A DNA stretch of 64,000 bases from Herbaspirillum sp. DW155. Lineage in GTDB: Bacteria; Pseudomonadota; Gammaproteobacteria; Burkholderiales; Burkholderiaceae_D. Position 1 is the first letter of the stretch; every line of letters begins with the position of its first letter. The stretch is from assembly GCF_037076565.1 (NCBI RefSeq), contig NZ_AP029028.1, forward strand, positions 2,232,001-2,296,000, given 5' to 3'. Below the pieces are notes generated by a model. That model did no database searches. It was not told where the DNA came from and saw only the letters and a list, made by a program, of their open reading frames with translations. Made by a program: the position numbers and the translations under genes. Of this stretch, positions 44,848-54,324 are shown one piece after another.

Positions 44848-45854
44848 GTGAAGAATTGAAACAAGAACCGGACTTCGGTTCCTCCCTGGCCTTGCTGGAT
44901 GCCCTGGGCATCGGCCCGGTATGGGTACGGCGCGAACTGGCGGTGGAAGAAATGCAGGCGGCACAAGCCGAAGCGCCCGCGCAGGAAAGCGTTGCCTCCG
45001 CGCCGGCAGCACCGGCTGAACTGCAAGAAACTATCGCGCCTGAGCCCGCTCTCGCGCAATCCAAGGCACCCGCCGCTCCCCCTGCTGCGCCCCCCCCATC
45101 CCCAGCGGCCCCCGCTGCGCCGGTGCGCCCTCGTGCGCCGGCCGAGGAAGAGGGGGGGCCGCCGTCCTGGCTGGACGAGATGGACTTCGCCACCTCCTTG
45201 GAGCCCATGCTCATTCCTGATGGCGATGAGGACGAAGAGGCTCCAGCCGTCGATCCCGTGTTGGCCCGCATCAAGGTCATGGAGTGGCCACAGCTCAAGC
45301 AGCAGGTCGCCGAGTGCCGCCGCTGCGGGCTGTGTCAGGGGCGCAAGAACACTGTCTTCGGCGTGGGCGACGAGAAGGCCAAATGGCTCTTCATCGGCGA
45401 AGGCCCGGGCCGCAACGAGGACCAGCAGGGTGAACCCTTCGTCGGTCCGGCCGGCAAGCTGCTGGACAACATGCTGCAGGCCATGGGCGTCAAGCGGGGC
45501 GAGAATGCCTACATCGCCAACATCGTCAAATGCCGGCCCACCGATGACAACGGCCGCGACCGCCCGCCCTCGCCACAGGAAGTGGCCTCCTGCCTGCCTT
45601 ACCTGCAGCGCCAGATCGAACTGATCCAGCCCACCGTGCTGGTGGCGTTGGGCAAGACCGCCGCCATTTCGCTCTTGGGCATGGACCCGGCCACGCCGGT
45701 CTCGCGCCTGCGCGGCACGGTGCATCGCTATCAGGACCGGCCGCTGGTGGTGACCTATCACCCGGCCTACCTGCTGCGCACGCTCAATGACAAAAGCAAG
45801 GCCTGGGCCGACCTGTGCCTGGCCATGAACACCTATCAGGCGCAAGCGCGCTGA
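44844..45854 (+). CDS. Uracil-DNA glycosylase (Fe-S family) with long linker
   Basis: A 336-residue uracil-DNA glycosylase-like protein. Residues 1-35 are conserved-looking, then about 35-120 form a Pro/Ala/Glu-rich disordered linker, and about 145-336 form the catalytic domain. Motif A is GEGPGRNEDQQGEPFVGPAG and motif C is YHPAYLLR. Cysteines in CRRCGLC, KCRP and SCLPY fit the 4Fe-4S cluster of family-4/5 enzymes. The linker is rich in AP repeats. It begins inside rimI. Removes uracil from DNA; the N-terminal segment may bind a partner. Confidence 0.9.
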   Translation: MSEELKQEPDFGSSLALLDALGIGPVWVRRELAVEEMQAAQAEAPAQESVASAPAAPAELQETIAPEPALAQSKAPAAPPAAPPPSPAAPAAPVRPRAPAEEEGGPPSWLDEMDFATSLEPMLIPDGDEDEEAPAVDPVLARIKVMEWPQLKQQVAECRRCGLCQGRKNTVFGVGDEKAKWLFIGEGPGRNEDQQGEPFVGPAGKLLDNMLQAMGVKRGENAYIANIVKCRPTDDNGRDRPPSPQEVASCLPYLQRQIELIQPTVLVALGKTAAISLLGMDPATPVSRLRGTVHRYQDRPLVVTYHPAYLLRTLNDKSKAWADLCLAMNTYQAQAR

Positions 45855-45858
45855 GATC

Positions 45859-46878
45859 ATGCCGGGCATGGACTTGACCAAGCATCAGGCGCGCTTCCAC
45901 CAGCGCTGGCCGGCGTTGCGCGATCCCCATGTGCGCGCGCTGGCCTGGTTGCTGTATGCGCCCGATCTGCTGGCGCCGGATGCGGCCTGCTGGGAGGCTC
46001 GCATCGCCACGCTGGGCCAGCTCTCGCCCGAGGTGGCCGGCTGGCTGCATGACCTGCAATACGATCCCATCCTCAATGAGGCGCTGCACGCCCACATGGC
46101 GCAGCAGCCTTCGGGGCGCCTCGGGCGGTATGCCGAAAAACTCCTCGGCTTCTACCTGCGCCAGCAGGATTGCCTGGTCGCCGCCAATCTTCAGGTGCGC
46201 AACCAGGGAGCGACGCGCGAGACGCTGGGGGAATTCGATTTCCTGGTGCGCTCGCCCGATGCGGAAAGTGATGCAGGCGTCGTGCATTGGGAGTTCGCCA
46301 CCAAGTTCTACCTGCTGCAGGCTCGCGACGCTTCAATACAAGCGCAAGCCGACGCCTTCGTCGGTCCCAACCTGGCCGATTCACTGGGCCGCAAGATGCG
46401 CAAGATCATGCAGCAGCAACTGCGGCTTTCCGAGCATCCGGCCGCGCAGGCGGTGTTGCCCGCGCCGGTAGTGGCGGCCCGCGCCCTTGTCAAGGGATGG
46501 CTGTTCTATCCGCTGGGTGTGGAGTTGACCTTGCCGCCGGCGATGGGCATTAACGCGGATCATTGCCGGGGATTCTGGTGCGATGCGCCGTCCTTGCAGA
46601 CGATCGATGATGGCGCTGCGTGCTATGCCTTGCTGCCGCGCCTTTCCTGGCTGGCGCCGGCACGCCTGCCGGCCGCCGAGGGGATGTCGCTGGCGCAATT
46701 GAGGGGCAGGCTGGAGGAGCGGTTCCACGCCGACGACAGCCCGGTCATGGTGGCGCAATGCCGCCTGAAGGAAGGGGCCGAGCCAGAACTGCTGGAAGTC
46801 AGGCGCGGCTTCGTCGTGCCGCCGCAGTGGGAAGCGCGTGCTGCGACTACGGTACAGCACGCGATCGTTCAGGTCTGA
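45859..46878 (+). CDS. DUF1853-family protein with PD-(D/E)XK-like signature
   Basis: A 339-residue DUF1853 protein that starts 4 bp after the glycosylase stop. A conserved core LGEFDFLVRSPD (near residue 122) is followed by VHWEFATKFYLLQA (about 142-155). The spacing of E-D and E-x-K matches the PD-(D/E)XK nuclease fold. Biochemical function is not known to me, but position after a DNA-repair enzyme and the catalytic-looking residues suggest a DNA or RNA nuclease. Inference only. Confidence 0.82.
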   Translation: MPGMDLTKHQARFHQRWPALRDPHVRALAWLLYAPDLLAPDAACWEARIATLGQLSPEVAGWLHDLQYDPILNEALHAHMAQQPSGRLGRYAEKLLGFYLRQQDCLVAANLQVRNQGATRETLGEFDFLVRSPDAESDAGVVHWEFATKFYLLQARDASIQAQADAFVGPNLADSLGRKMRKIMQQQLRLSEHPAAQAVLPAPVVAARALVKGWLFYPLGVELTLPPAMGINADHCRGFWCDAPSLQTIDDGAACYALLPRLSWLAPARLPAAEGMSLAQLRGRLEERFHADDSPVMVAQCRLKEGAEPELLEVRRGFVVPPQWEARAATTVQHAIVQV

Positions 46879-46910
46879 GCCGGCGGCTCTGACCATTTAT
46901 TCATCAGACA

Positions 46911-48182
46911 TCAGTGGTGAGGATGCTTGTCCTCGCCGATCAGCGCCAGCGAGTCATGCTCGCGCTGGTTGGCGGCATGGCGGCGCATGATCAGATACAT
47001 GACGCCGGCCACGAAGCAGCCGAAGATGATGATGACGGTATTCACATCCAGGTTCATGCGCACCATGAAGGCATACAGCACCAGCATGGTCAGCACCGAG
47101 AGGTTCTCATTGAAGTTCTGCACGGCAATCGAATGTCCCGCGCTCATGAGCACGTGACCGCGATGCTGCAGCAGGGCGTTCATGGGCACCACGAAATAGC
47201 CCGACAACGCGCCCACGATCACCAGCAACGGATAGGCCACCCACACCGAGGTGGTGGTGGTCATCAGCATCACCACGATGCCCATGATGATGCCCAGGGG
47301 CATCACGGTCAGTGATTTCTTCAGTGGCACGAAACGGGCTGCCGCCACCGCCCCCATCGCCACGCCCACGGCGACGATGCCCTGCAGGATGGCGGCGCGG
47401 TCCAGCGGCATGTGCAGCGATTTCTCTGCCCACTTCAGCACGATGAACTGCAGCGTCGCCCCCGCACCCCAGAAGAGCGTGGTCACGGCCAGCGAGATCT
47501 GGCCCAGCTTGTCCTTCCACAGGGTGGTGAAGCAGCCGGCGAAATCGACGATGAGGCGGATGGGATTGCGTTCCTGGTGCTCGTAGCGGGCACCGGTATC
47601 GGGAATGTAGAAATTGAACAGGGCAGCGATGACGTAGATGCAGGAGATGATGCACAACGCCGCTTCAGTGGGGGTATCGACGGGCAGGTCGAAGAGGGGG
47701 AAATCGAAGCTGAGGATCACGGCGGAAATCTTGGGATTGACCAGCGCCCCGCCCAGCACGGTGCCCATGATGATGGAGCCCACCGTCAGCCCCTCGATCC
47801 AGCCATTGGCGGCAACCAGTTTTTCAGGTGGCAGCAGTTCGGTGAGGATGCCGTACTTGGCCGGCGAATACGCCGCCGCGCCAAAGCCGACTACGGCATA
47901 GGCCAGCAGCGGATGCACGGTAAAGAACATGAGGGAACAGCCGACGATCTTGATCATGTTGGTGATCAGCATGACCTTGCCCTTGGGGAAGGCATCGGCG
48001 AAGGCGCCCACGAAGGCGGCCAGCAGCACATAGGAAAGCACGAAGAACAGCTTCAGCAGCGGGGTCATCCACGCTGGAGAATGCATTTCGGCAAGTAGGG
48101 CGATGGCGGCGATCAGCAGCGCGTTATCGGCGAGCGACGAAAAGAACTGCGCTGCCATGATGGTATAGAAACCGCGATTCAT
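46911..48182 (-). CDS. lplT: Lysophospholipid transporter LplT
   Basis: A 423-residue major-facilitator protein with about 12 hydrophobic segments that flips lysophospholipids across the inner membrane. It begins MNRGFYTIMAAQFFSSLADN, the LplT start, and has FGAAAYSPAKYGILTELLPP, a family signature. The C-terminus is His-rich (EDKHPHH). In many enterobacteria lplT is fused or coupled to the acyltransferase aas; here no aas gene adjoins it. It faces away from alr. Confidence 0.94.
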   Translation of the reverse strand: MNRGFYTIMAAQFFSSLADNALLIAAIALLAEMHSPAWMTPLLKLFFVLSYVLLAAFVGAFADAFPKGKVMLITNMIKIVGCSLMFFTVHPLLAYAVVGFGAAAYSPAKYGILTELLPPEKLVAANGWIEGLTVGSIIMGTVLGGALVNPKISAVILSFDFPLFDLPVDTPTEAALCIISCIYVIAALFNFYIPDTGARYEHQERNPIRLIVDFAGCFTTLWKDKLGQISLAVTTLFWGAGATLQFIVLKWAEKSLHMPLDRAAILQGIVAVGVAMGAVAAARFVPLKKSLTVMPLGIIMGIVVMLMTTTTSVWVAYPLLVIVGALSGYFVVPMNALLQHRGHVLMSAGHSIAVQNFNENLSVLTMLVLYAFMVRMNLDVNTVIIIFGCFVAGVMYLIMRRHAANQREHDSLALIGEDKHPHH

Positions 48183-48462
48183 CCCTGTCCAAGATGTATA
48201 ACAAATGATGTCCGGCTAGCTTTATACCATGAAACCATGCGCACTCCGTCATAAGTCCCACCAGAAAGATGTTCGTCCGGTAAAATGCTCGCTTGTTCCC
48301 CGCTGGGCAAAACTTCCGGGCGAACCGTGACAGGCAGGCCCATGGCGGCATTGCCTTTCGCCGTACGCATTGCCAGCTGATGCAGGCGGATCGCCATCCC
48401 GCGATCCGCCTTTGACCAGCCCTCTGATTAGCCATCTGCCCTCGTTACCGCCACTGGATATC

Positions 48463-49542
48463 ATGCCAAGACCGATCGTCGCTTCCATCAGCATTTCCGC
48501 ACTTCAACACAATCTTGCCGTCGCCCGCGCCCACGCACCCAACGCTCGCGTCTGGGGCGTGCTCAAGGCCAACGGCTACGGCCACGGGCTGGAACGCGCC
48601 ATGCGCGGTTTCGCCGAGGCCGACGGCCTGGCGCTGGTCGAGCCGGACTATGCGGTACGCCTGCGCGAACTGGGCTGGGCCAAGCCCATCCTGCTGCTGG
48701 AAGGTTTCTTTGATGCCGATGACTTGCCGGTGCTGGCCATGCACGACATCCAGTTCGCCGTGCATTGCGAGGAGCAGATCGCGCTGCTGGAACAATTCGT
48801 CACTGATCGTCCCCTGCATGTGCACCTGAAGATGAACAGCGGCATGAACCGCCTGGGTTTCAAGCCCGAGGCCTTCCGTGCCGCCCATGCGCGCGTAAGC
48901 AAGATCGCCAGCGTGCGCAGCATCACCCTGATGACCCACTTTGCCAATGCCGATGATGCCCGCAATCCGGCCCTGCCGCTGTCCGAGCAGGTGCGCCGCT
49001 TCCGGGCCGGCAGCGAAGGTCTGCCCGGTCCCCTGAGCCTGTGCAATTCCGCCGCCGACCTGATGCATGGCGAGCTGGCCCATGACTGGGTGCGCCCCGG
49101 CATCATGCTCTACGGCGGTACGCCCGGCGGCGGCAGCGCGGCCGACTTCGGCCTGCGCCCGGCGATGACGCTGGAGAGCCAGATCATCGGCGTACAGGAA
49201 ATCGGCCCCGGCGAAGCCATCGGCTACGGCAGCCGCTTCGTGGCCGACAAGACCACGCGCGTGGGCGTGGTCGCCTGCGGCTATGCTGACGGCTATCCGC
49301 GCCACGCGCCTACCGGCACCCCGGTGGTGGTCGATGGCATCAAGACCGGCACCCTCGGCCGGGTCTCGATGGACATGCTCTGCGTGGACCTGACCGACCT
49401 GCCCAATGCTGGCGTGGGTAGCCGCGTCGAGCTGTGGGGCCAGCAGTTGCCCATCGATGAGGTCGCATTTGCGGCGGGTACGATCGGATATGAATTGATG
49501 TGCGCATTGGCGCCACGGGTGGCGGTACGCGAGGTCGACTGA
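48463..49542 (+). CDS. alr: Alanine racemase
   Basis: A 359-residue PLP enzyme that makes D-alanine for peptidoglycan. The PLP lysine is in VLKANGYGHG (K35), and the second catalytic residue is Tyr in AIGYGSRF (about 254). The motif VRPGIMLYGGTP and the terminal GRVSMDMLCVDLTDLPNAG are conserved. The ATG at 48463 directly precedes PRPIVASISISALQ. It is followed by radA in the same direction, 83 bp apart. Confidence 0.97.
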   Translation: MPRPIVASISISALQHNLAVARAHAPNARVWGVLKANGYGHGLERAMRGFAEADGLALVEPDYAVRLRELGWAKPILLLEGFFDADDLPVLAMHDIQFAVHCEEQIALLEQFVTDRPLHVHLKMNSGMNRLGFKPEAFRAAHARVSKIASVRSITLMTHFANADDARNPALPLSEQVRRFRAGSEGLPGPLSLCNSAADLMHGELAHDWVRPGIMLYGGTPGGGSAADFGLRPAMTLESQIIGVQEIGPGEAIGYGSRFVADKTTRVGVVACGYADGYPRHAPTGTPVVVDGIKTGTLGRVSMDMLCVDLTDLPNAGVGSRVELWGQQLPIDEVAFAAGTIGYELMCALAPRVAVREVD

Positions 49543-49625
49543 TCGAAAACAGATGAACTTCCTGACCGATTTTCAGGAAGTTCCGTGGACACGGACAGCA
49601 CAGAGCACAGAGCAGCAAGGCGACG

Positions 49626-51011
49626 ATGGCGAAGGTCAAGACCAATTACACCTGCACAGAATGCGGCGGGGTCAGTAACAAATGGGCCGGCCAGTGTCCG
49701 GCCTGCGGGCAGTGGAATACCCTGGTCGAGACGCTGGTGGAGGCGGGCGGCGGCAATCGCTATTCGTCCACGCCGCAAAGCCTGGCACAGACCGCGCCGG
49801 TCTTGAGCCTGGCCGATATCGAAGCCATTGACGTTCCGCGCTTTGGCACCGGCATCGAGGAATTCGACCGCGTACTCGGCGGCGGGCTGGTGCCGGGCGG
49901 GGTGGCGCTGATCGGGGGGGATCCCGGCATCGGCAAGTCGACCCTGCTGCTGCAGGCGCTGGCCAACATTTCCAAGCTCAAGAAGGTGCTCTATGTGAGT
50001 GGCGAAGAGTCCGGCTCGCAGATTGCGCTGCGCGCCAAGCGGCTGGCGGTGGATGCGCGCGAGCTGCAATTGCAGGCCGAGATCCAGCTGGAAAAGATTC
50101 TCGCCACCCTGGCCGAGCACAAGCCCGAAGTGGCGGTGATCGACTCCATCCAGACTCTCTATTCGGATGCCCTGACCTCGGCCCCCGGTTCGGTGGCGCA
50201 GGTGCGCGAATGCGCGGCGCAGCTGACGCGCGTGGCCAAGACCTCCGGCATCACCATCATCATGGTCGGCCATGTCACCAAGGAGGGCGCGCTGGCGGGG
50301 CCGCGCGTGCTGGAGCACATCGTCGATACGGTGCTCTATTTCGAGGGCGATACCCATTCCAGTTTCCGCCTGGTGCGCGCCTTCAAGAATCGCTTTGGCG
50401 CAGTGAACGAACTGGGCGTGTTTGCCATGACCGAGAAGGGCTTGAAGGGCGTTTCCAATCCCTCGGCCCTGTTCCTGTCGCAGCACGAAAATCAGGTGCC
50501 GGGCTCCTGTGTCATGGTGACGCAGGAAGGCACGCGTCCACTGCTGGTGGAAATCCAGGCCCTGGTGGACAGTTCGCATGTGCCCAATGCACGCCGGCTC
50601 TCGGTCGGTCTGGAGCAGAACCGCCTGGCCATGCTGCTGGCGGTGCTGCACCGTCATGCCGGTGTGGCGGCGTTCGATCAGGACGTGTTCATCAATGCAG
50701 TCGGTGGTGTGAAGATTACCGAACCTGCTGCCGACCTGGCGGTGCTGCTGGCCATCAATTCCTCCATGCGCAACAAGCCCTTGCCGCGCGGACTGGTGGT
50801 CTTCGGGGAAGTCGGCCTGGCTGGTGAGATCCGTCCGGCACCGCGCGGCCAGGAACGCTTGCGCGAGGCGGCCAAGCTGGGCTTCTCGATTGCCGTCATT
50901 CCCAAGGCCAATGCGCCCAAGCAAGCCATCGAGGGATTGAAGGTGATTCCGGTGGAGCGCATCGATGACGCCTTGCAGAAGGCGCGCGAGATCGACGATT
51001 ACGCTGCCTGA
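49626..51011 (+). CDS. radA: DNA repair protein RadA
   Basis: A 461-residue RecA-like branch-migration ATPase. A zinc ribbon C10-x2-C13 and C24-x2-C27 is followed by Walker A GDPGIGKST (near 99), the KNRFG motif (FKNRFGAVNE) specific to RadA, and a Lon-protease-like C-terminal domain (from about 280). It helps process recombination intermediates. Full length; monocistronic after alr. Confidence 0.97.
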   Translation: MAKVKTNYTCTECGGVSNKWAGQCPACGQWNTLVETLVEAGGGNRYSSTPQSLAQTAPVLSLADIEAIDVPRFGTGIEEFDRVLGGGLVPGGVALIGGDPGIGKSTLLLQALANISKLKKVLYVSGEESGSQIALRAKRLAVDARELQLQAEIQLEKILATLAEHKPEVAVIDSIQTLYSDALTSAPGSVAQVRECAAQLTRVAKTSGITIIMVGHVTKEGALAGPRVLEHIVDTVLYFEGDTHSSFRLVRAFKNRFGAVNELGVFAMTEKGLKGVSNPSALFLSQHENQVPGSCVMVTQEGTRPLLVEIQALVDSSHVPNARRLSVGLEQNRLAMLLAVLHRHAGVAAFDQDVFINAVGGVKITEPAADLAVLLAINSSMRNKPLPRGLVVFGEVGLAGEIRPAPRGQERLREAAKLGFSIAVIPKANAPKQAIEGLKVIPVERIDDALQKAREIDDYAA

Positions 51012-51028
51012 AGAGGGTTGGCCGGGGC

Positions 51029-51613
51029 TCAGCCGGGCGTGTCAAAGGTGACGATGACCTGGTTGATCTCGCCCTTGATGGGGGCCTCGCCCGTGCGTGC
51101 CGTGCCGCGCACGCTGTAATGCAGCTGGAACGGCCGGGTGGCGTCGCGACCGTTGAAGAAATCGGTGCTGCCGGCATTGGCCTGGCTCACGTCCCAGCAC
51201 CATCCTGCATCCTGCCAGCAGAGTTTTGCCTCGAATCCGGGCGGCTTGCTGGCCAGCGTATAGCGCCAGCTGACCTTGCGAATCGTCGCACCCGGCGGCA
51301 CCTGTCCCACCACCTTGAATTGCGTGATGTAGTCCGTGTTGCGCTGGCGGATGTCCGGTCCCGGCTCGTCGGAGGCATAAGCCCCGGACGGGCCCCCGCT
51401 GGCTGGCGCGATATTGCGCGGCGCGGGGCCGGTCGGCGTGACCGGCGAGACGATCACGATGGGCCGCTGGCCGGCGTCGCTGCCGGTGGCCGGGATGCTG
51501 AGATTGCGGTTCGTGTAGGTCTGGGCCCAGGCCAGGCCGGGCAGGGCGCTGCCCAGCAGCAGCCAGGGCAGCAGAGGTCGGACGAGGGCGAGGACGAGGG
51601 CGCGCTCACGCAT
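51029..51613 (-). CDS. FlhE-like secreted protein
   Basis: A 194-residue exported protein with an N-terminal signal (LVRPLLPWLLLGSALPGLAW, cleaved near AQT). The C-terminal 100 residues resemble FlhE: RKVSWRYTLASKPPGFEAKL, CWQDAGWCWDV and GEINQVIVTFD. The two or three cysteines (CWQDAGWC) suit a disulfide. FlhE normally sits with flhBA and affects flagellar assembly, but there are no flagellar genes here. Its start overlaps the EnvZ-type kinase by 8 bp, so it is co-expressed with envelope stress signalling. The FlhE call is from motif memory. Confidence 0.6.
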   Translation of the reverse strand: MRERALVLALVRPLLPWLLLGSALPGLAWAQTYTNRNLSIPATGSDAGQRPIVIVSPVTPTGPAPRNIAPASGGPSGAYASDEPGPDIRQRNTDYITQFKVVGQVPPGATIRKVSWRYTLASKPPGFEAKLCWQDAGWCWDVSQANAGSTDFFNGRDATRPFQLHYSVRGTARTGEAPIKGEINQVIVTFDTPG

Positions 51614-52973
51614 GGCGGCGATGGCCCTTCAACGGCAGGGAAATCTGCACCAGCAGCCCGCCATGGGTTTCTTCATGGCCCTTCAATAGCAGCTTGCCAT
51701 TGTGCTTGAGCACGATGCGGTTGACGATGGCCAGCCCCAGGCCGGAACCATTGGCCTGGCCACGTGCGGTATCGAGCCGGGTGAAGGGGCGCAGCAGGCG
51801 CTCACATTCGTTCTCAGGTACGCCGGGGCCGTGGTCGAACACGTCCACCACCACCTGATGGCCTTCGATGCGGCTGCGCAGATGTATCTCGGCGCAGTCG
51901 GTGCCGGGTGTCTTGCCGTAGCGGCGCGCGTTCTCCACCAGGTTGCTGAACACCCGGGCCAGTTCGGTGCCGTTGCCGGCGATCTCGGTGGCGGGGGTGA
52001 TCTCGGTGGTCATCTTGACGTCCGACAGCCGCGCTGACTTCGCCGCGACATCCTCCAGTACCCCGGCCAGGTCGGTGCTTTCCAGGCTGTTGCTGTCGAA
52101 GGGTTTCGCGTAGTCGAGGAACTGGCCGATGATGCTGTCCATCTGTGCCAGGTCGGAGTGCATGCCGTCGCGCGATTCATCGGACAGATTGGCCATCTCC
52201 ACCTCCAGCTGCATGCGCGCCAAGGGCGTGCGCAGGTCGTGGGAAATGCCGGCCAGGATCAGCGCGCGGTCCGATTCGATGCGGTTGAGGTCGGCCACCA
52301 TCTGGTTGAAGCTGCGGTTGGCTTCCTCGATCTCGGTCGGGCCGGATTCGGGCAGCGGTTCGGGCTGGCGGCCTTTGGCGATGGCGCGGGCGGCCGCCGT
52401 CAGGCGGGCCAGCGGCTGGTTGATGAGGGTAGAGATGAAGACCGCGCCGATCAGCGAGAGGAACAGGGCAATCGACCCCCAGCCCAGCCATTGCAGGCCC
52501 GAGGTGCGATCCAGGCGGCCGCGGTCGAGCATGAGCCAGTATTGGTCATCGTCGATGTTGAAACTGATCCAGAAACCATCCACGTCGTTGACGCTGGAGG
52601 CGAAGGTGGTGTTCTCGTCCAGCGACTGGCGCACGTAGTATTCCAGCTCGGGCACGATGGGCGAATCATCGAGAGGGGCGATGCGGTCGGTTTTTTCCAG
52701 CGGATAGATCCGGATACCTTCATTGCTGGCCAGGTCGAACAGCAGTTCTCTGCGCATCTCGGGGGCAGAGTGAGTCAGGGCGGCGCGCGTGATGGTGACC
52801 ACCGAGACGATCTGCGCGGCCAGTTGCTCTGCCCGCGGGCCGCGTTCGACCATGCGGAAGCTGGCCACCCAGGCCACCATGCTGGCGGTGATGAGGAAGG
52901 TCAGGAGGAAGAAGGTGCGCCAGAACAGGCCGTTGCTGAACCATCCGGATTGAGGGCGGGTTTTCATCGGCAA
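51606..52973 (-). CDS. envZ: EnvZ-like sensor histidine kinase
   Basis: A 455-residue kinase. Two membrane helices (about 17-37 and 160-182) flank a periplasmic domain of about 120 residues. A HAMP segment precedes the dimerisation helix with phosphoacceptor His in ISHDLRTPLARMQLE (near residue 244), then an ATPase domain with NLVENARRYG, DHGPGVP and GSGLGLAIVNRI. It phosphorylates the OmpR-type regulator encoded 31 bp upstream. The operon order is ompR-envZ-FlhE-like. EnvZ naming is by context and domain type. Confidence 0.9.
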   Translation of the reverse strand: MPMKTRPQSGWFSNGLFWRTFFLLTFLITASMVAWVASFRMVERGPRAEQLAAQIVSVVTITRAALTHSAPEMRRELLFDLASNEGIRIYPLEKTDRIAPLDDSPIVPELEYYVRQSLDENTTFASSVNDVDGFWISFNIDDDQYWLMLDRGRLDRTSGLQWLGWGSIALFLSLIGAVFISTLINQPLARLTAAARAIAKGRQPEPLPESGPTEIEEANRSFNQMVADLNRIESDRALILAGISHDLRTPLARMQLEVEMANLSDESRDGMHSDLAQMDSIIGQFLDYAKPFDSNSLESTDLAGVLEDVAAKSARLSDVKMTTEITPATEIAGNGTELARVFSNLVENARRYGKTPGTDCAEIHLRSRIEGHQVVVDVFDHGPGVPENECERLLRPFTRLDTARGQANGSGLGLAIVNRIVLKHNGKLLLKGHEETHGGLLVQISLPLKGHRRHA

Positions 52974-53004
52974 ACGGCCTGCAGGTCAGGGGTAAAGCGG
53001 GAGA

Positions 53005-53769
53005 TCAGCGCGGTTTCCCTTCCGGGATGAAGACATAGCCCAGACCCCAGACGGTCTGGATGTAGAGCGGATTGGCCGGGTCCGGTTCAATCAGCTTGCG
53101 CAGGCGCGAGATCTGCACGTCCAGGCTGCGGTCGAAGACTTCATATTCGCGGCCTCGCGCCATTTCCATCAGCTTTTCGCGTGACAGCGGCTGGCGGGCG
53201 TTGCGTGCAAATACCTTCAGTACCGAGAATTCGCCCGTGGTCAGGGAAATCGTTTCGCCGTTCTTCTTCAGGGTGCGGGTACCCAGGTCGAGGATGAAAT
53301 CGCCGAACTCGAAGGTTTCCGGTGTTTCCGAGGGCGCACCCGGGAGTTCGTCGGGGCCCTTGCGGCGCAGTACCGCATTGATGCGGGCCACCAGTTCACG
53401 CGGGTTGAAGGGCTTGGGCAGGTAGTCGTCGGCACCCATTTCCAGGCCGATGATGCGGTCCACGTCCTCGCCCTTGGCGGTGAGCATGATGATCGGGGTC
53501 TGGTCGCCGGCGCCACGCAGGCGGCGGCAGATGGCCAGGCCATCTTCGCCAGGCAGCATCAGGTCCAGCACCAGCAGATCGTAGCGCTCGCGGATCCACA
53601 GCTTGTTCATGGCCTGGGCGTTTTCCGCCGTCACCACGTTGAAGCCTTGCTCGGTCAGATAGCGGCGCAGCAGGTCACGCAGGCGGATGTCGTCATCCAC
53701 CACCAATACTTTGAATTGATTGGTGGATGTTGTCGTATTACTATTGTTGTTGCCGGGAGTTGTATTCAT
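53005..53769 (-). CDS. ompR: OmpR-family response regulator
   Basis: A 254-residue regulator with an 18-residue Asn/Thr-rich N-terminal tail (NTTPGNNNSNTTTST), then a receiver domain whose phospho-Asp lies in LLVLDLMLPGEDGL (near residue 70) and a winged-helix DNA-binding domain (RSLDVQISRLRKLIEPDPAN, GYVFIPEGK). The highly conserved FRLVTNEKLMEMARGREYEVFD-like stretch reads LMEMARGREYEVFDRSLDVQ. I chose the ATG at 53769; an ATG at 53823 would add 18 residues with no homology-like sequence. It pairs with the kinase downstream. Confidence 0.93.
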   Translation of the reverse strand: MNTTPGNNNSNTTTSTNQFKVLVVDDDIRLRDLLRRYLTEQGFNVVTAENAQAMNKLWIRERYDLLVLDLMLPGEDGLAICRRLRGAGDQTPIIMLTAKGEDVDRIIGLEMGADDYLPKPFNPRELVARINAVLRRKGPDELPGAPSETPETFEFGDFILDLGTRTLKKNGETISLTTGEFSVLKVFARNARQPLSREKLMEMARGREYEVFDRSLDVQISRLRKLIEPDPANPLYIQTVWGLGYVFIPEGKPR

Positions 53770-53956
53770 GTTGCCTATGGTAGCGTCTTGGCGATTTTGA
53801 GCAAGTCGGGGCTGTTGATCCATTACAAACTGTTACATACCTTACCTTAATCATCTTATACCATCGCGGCCTGCGGCCTAAACTGGAATCACGTCGGGAA
53901 AGCCATGCCGTTATTGCTTTCTCTTCCTGATTCTCTGTCCCCGGAAAAATCGCATT

Positions 53957-54238
53957 ATGAAGATTGCAGTCGTCAACAAGCTATGTCTGGCAGCGATGCT
54001 GGCGCTCGGAGTGGGAGCGGCCGCGCTGGCTGGCCCACCCCAGGGCGGCCGGCCGATGCCGGGACAGCCGGGCGACTTCAGACAGCATGGTGGCGACTTC
54101 GGCCCGCCCGACCATCGCAACCAGATTGCCAGTGACCAGGATCAGCGCCGCAACGGCAAGCTCAGTGCCGATGAGCGTCGCGAACTGCGCCGTCAGATCA
54201 ACGAGGTCGGCCAGGATATCTACCGCGTCAAGCGTTGA
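53957..54238 (+). CDS. Small secreted protein of unknown function
   Basis: A 93-residue protein with a signal peptide (MKIAVVNKLCLAAMLALGVG, cleavage near ALA) and a Gly/Pro-rich start (GPPQGGRPMPGQPGDFRQHG). A basic helical end, KLSADERRELRRQINEVGQD followed by IYRVKR, matches many small betaproteobacterial periplasmic proteins. It is divergent from ompR; the 187-bp gap contains AT-rich promoter-like sequence. It could be an OmpR target, but nothing in the sequence proves it. Confidence 0.75.
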   Translation: MKIAVVNKLCLAAMLALGVGAAALAGPPQGGRPMPGQPGDFRQHGGDFGPPDHRNQIASDQDQRRNGKLSADERRELRRQINEVGQDIYRVKR

Positions 54239-54274
54239 GTTCTCCCACCCGAAAAGATTCCCGTTTCACCCAAC

Positions 54275-54307
54275 AAAAAGCCCGAGTGCATCGCATTCGG
54301 GCTTTTT
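54275..54307. terminator. Shared terminator between small secreted gene and ABC permease
   Basis: AAAAAGCCCGAGTGC (54275-54289) pairs with GCATTCGGGCTTTTT (54293-54307) with one G-T pair and T-runs on both strands. It lies between convergent genes. Confidence 0.9.
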
Positions 54308-54324
54308 GTTCTGGCCGGGCGAGA

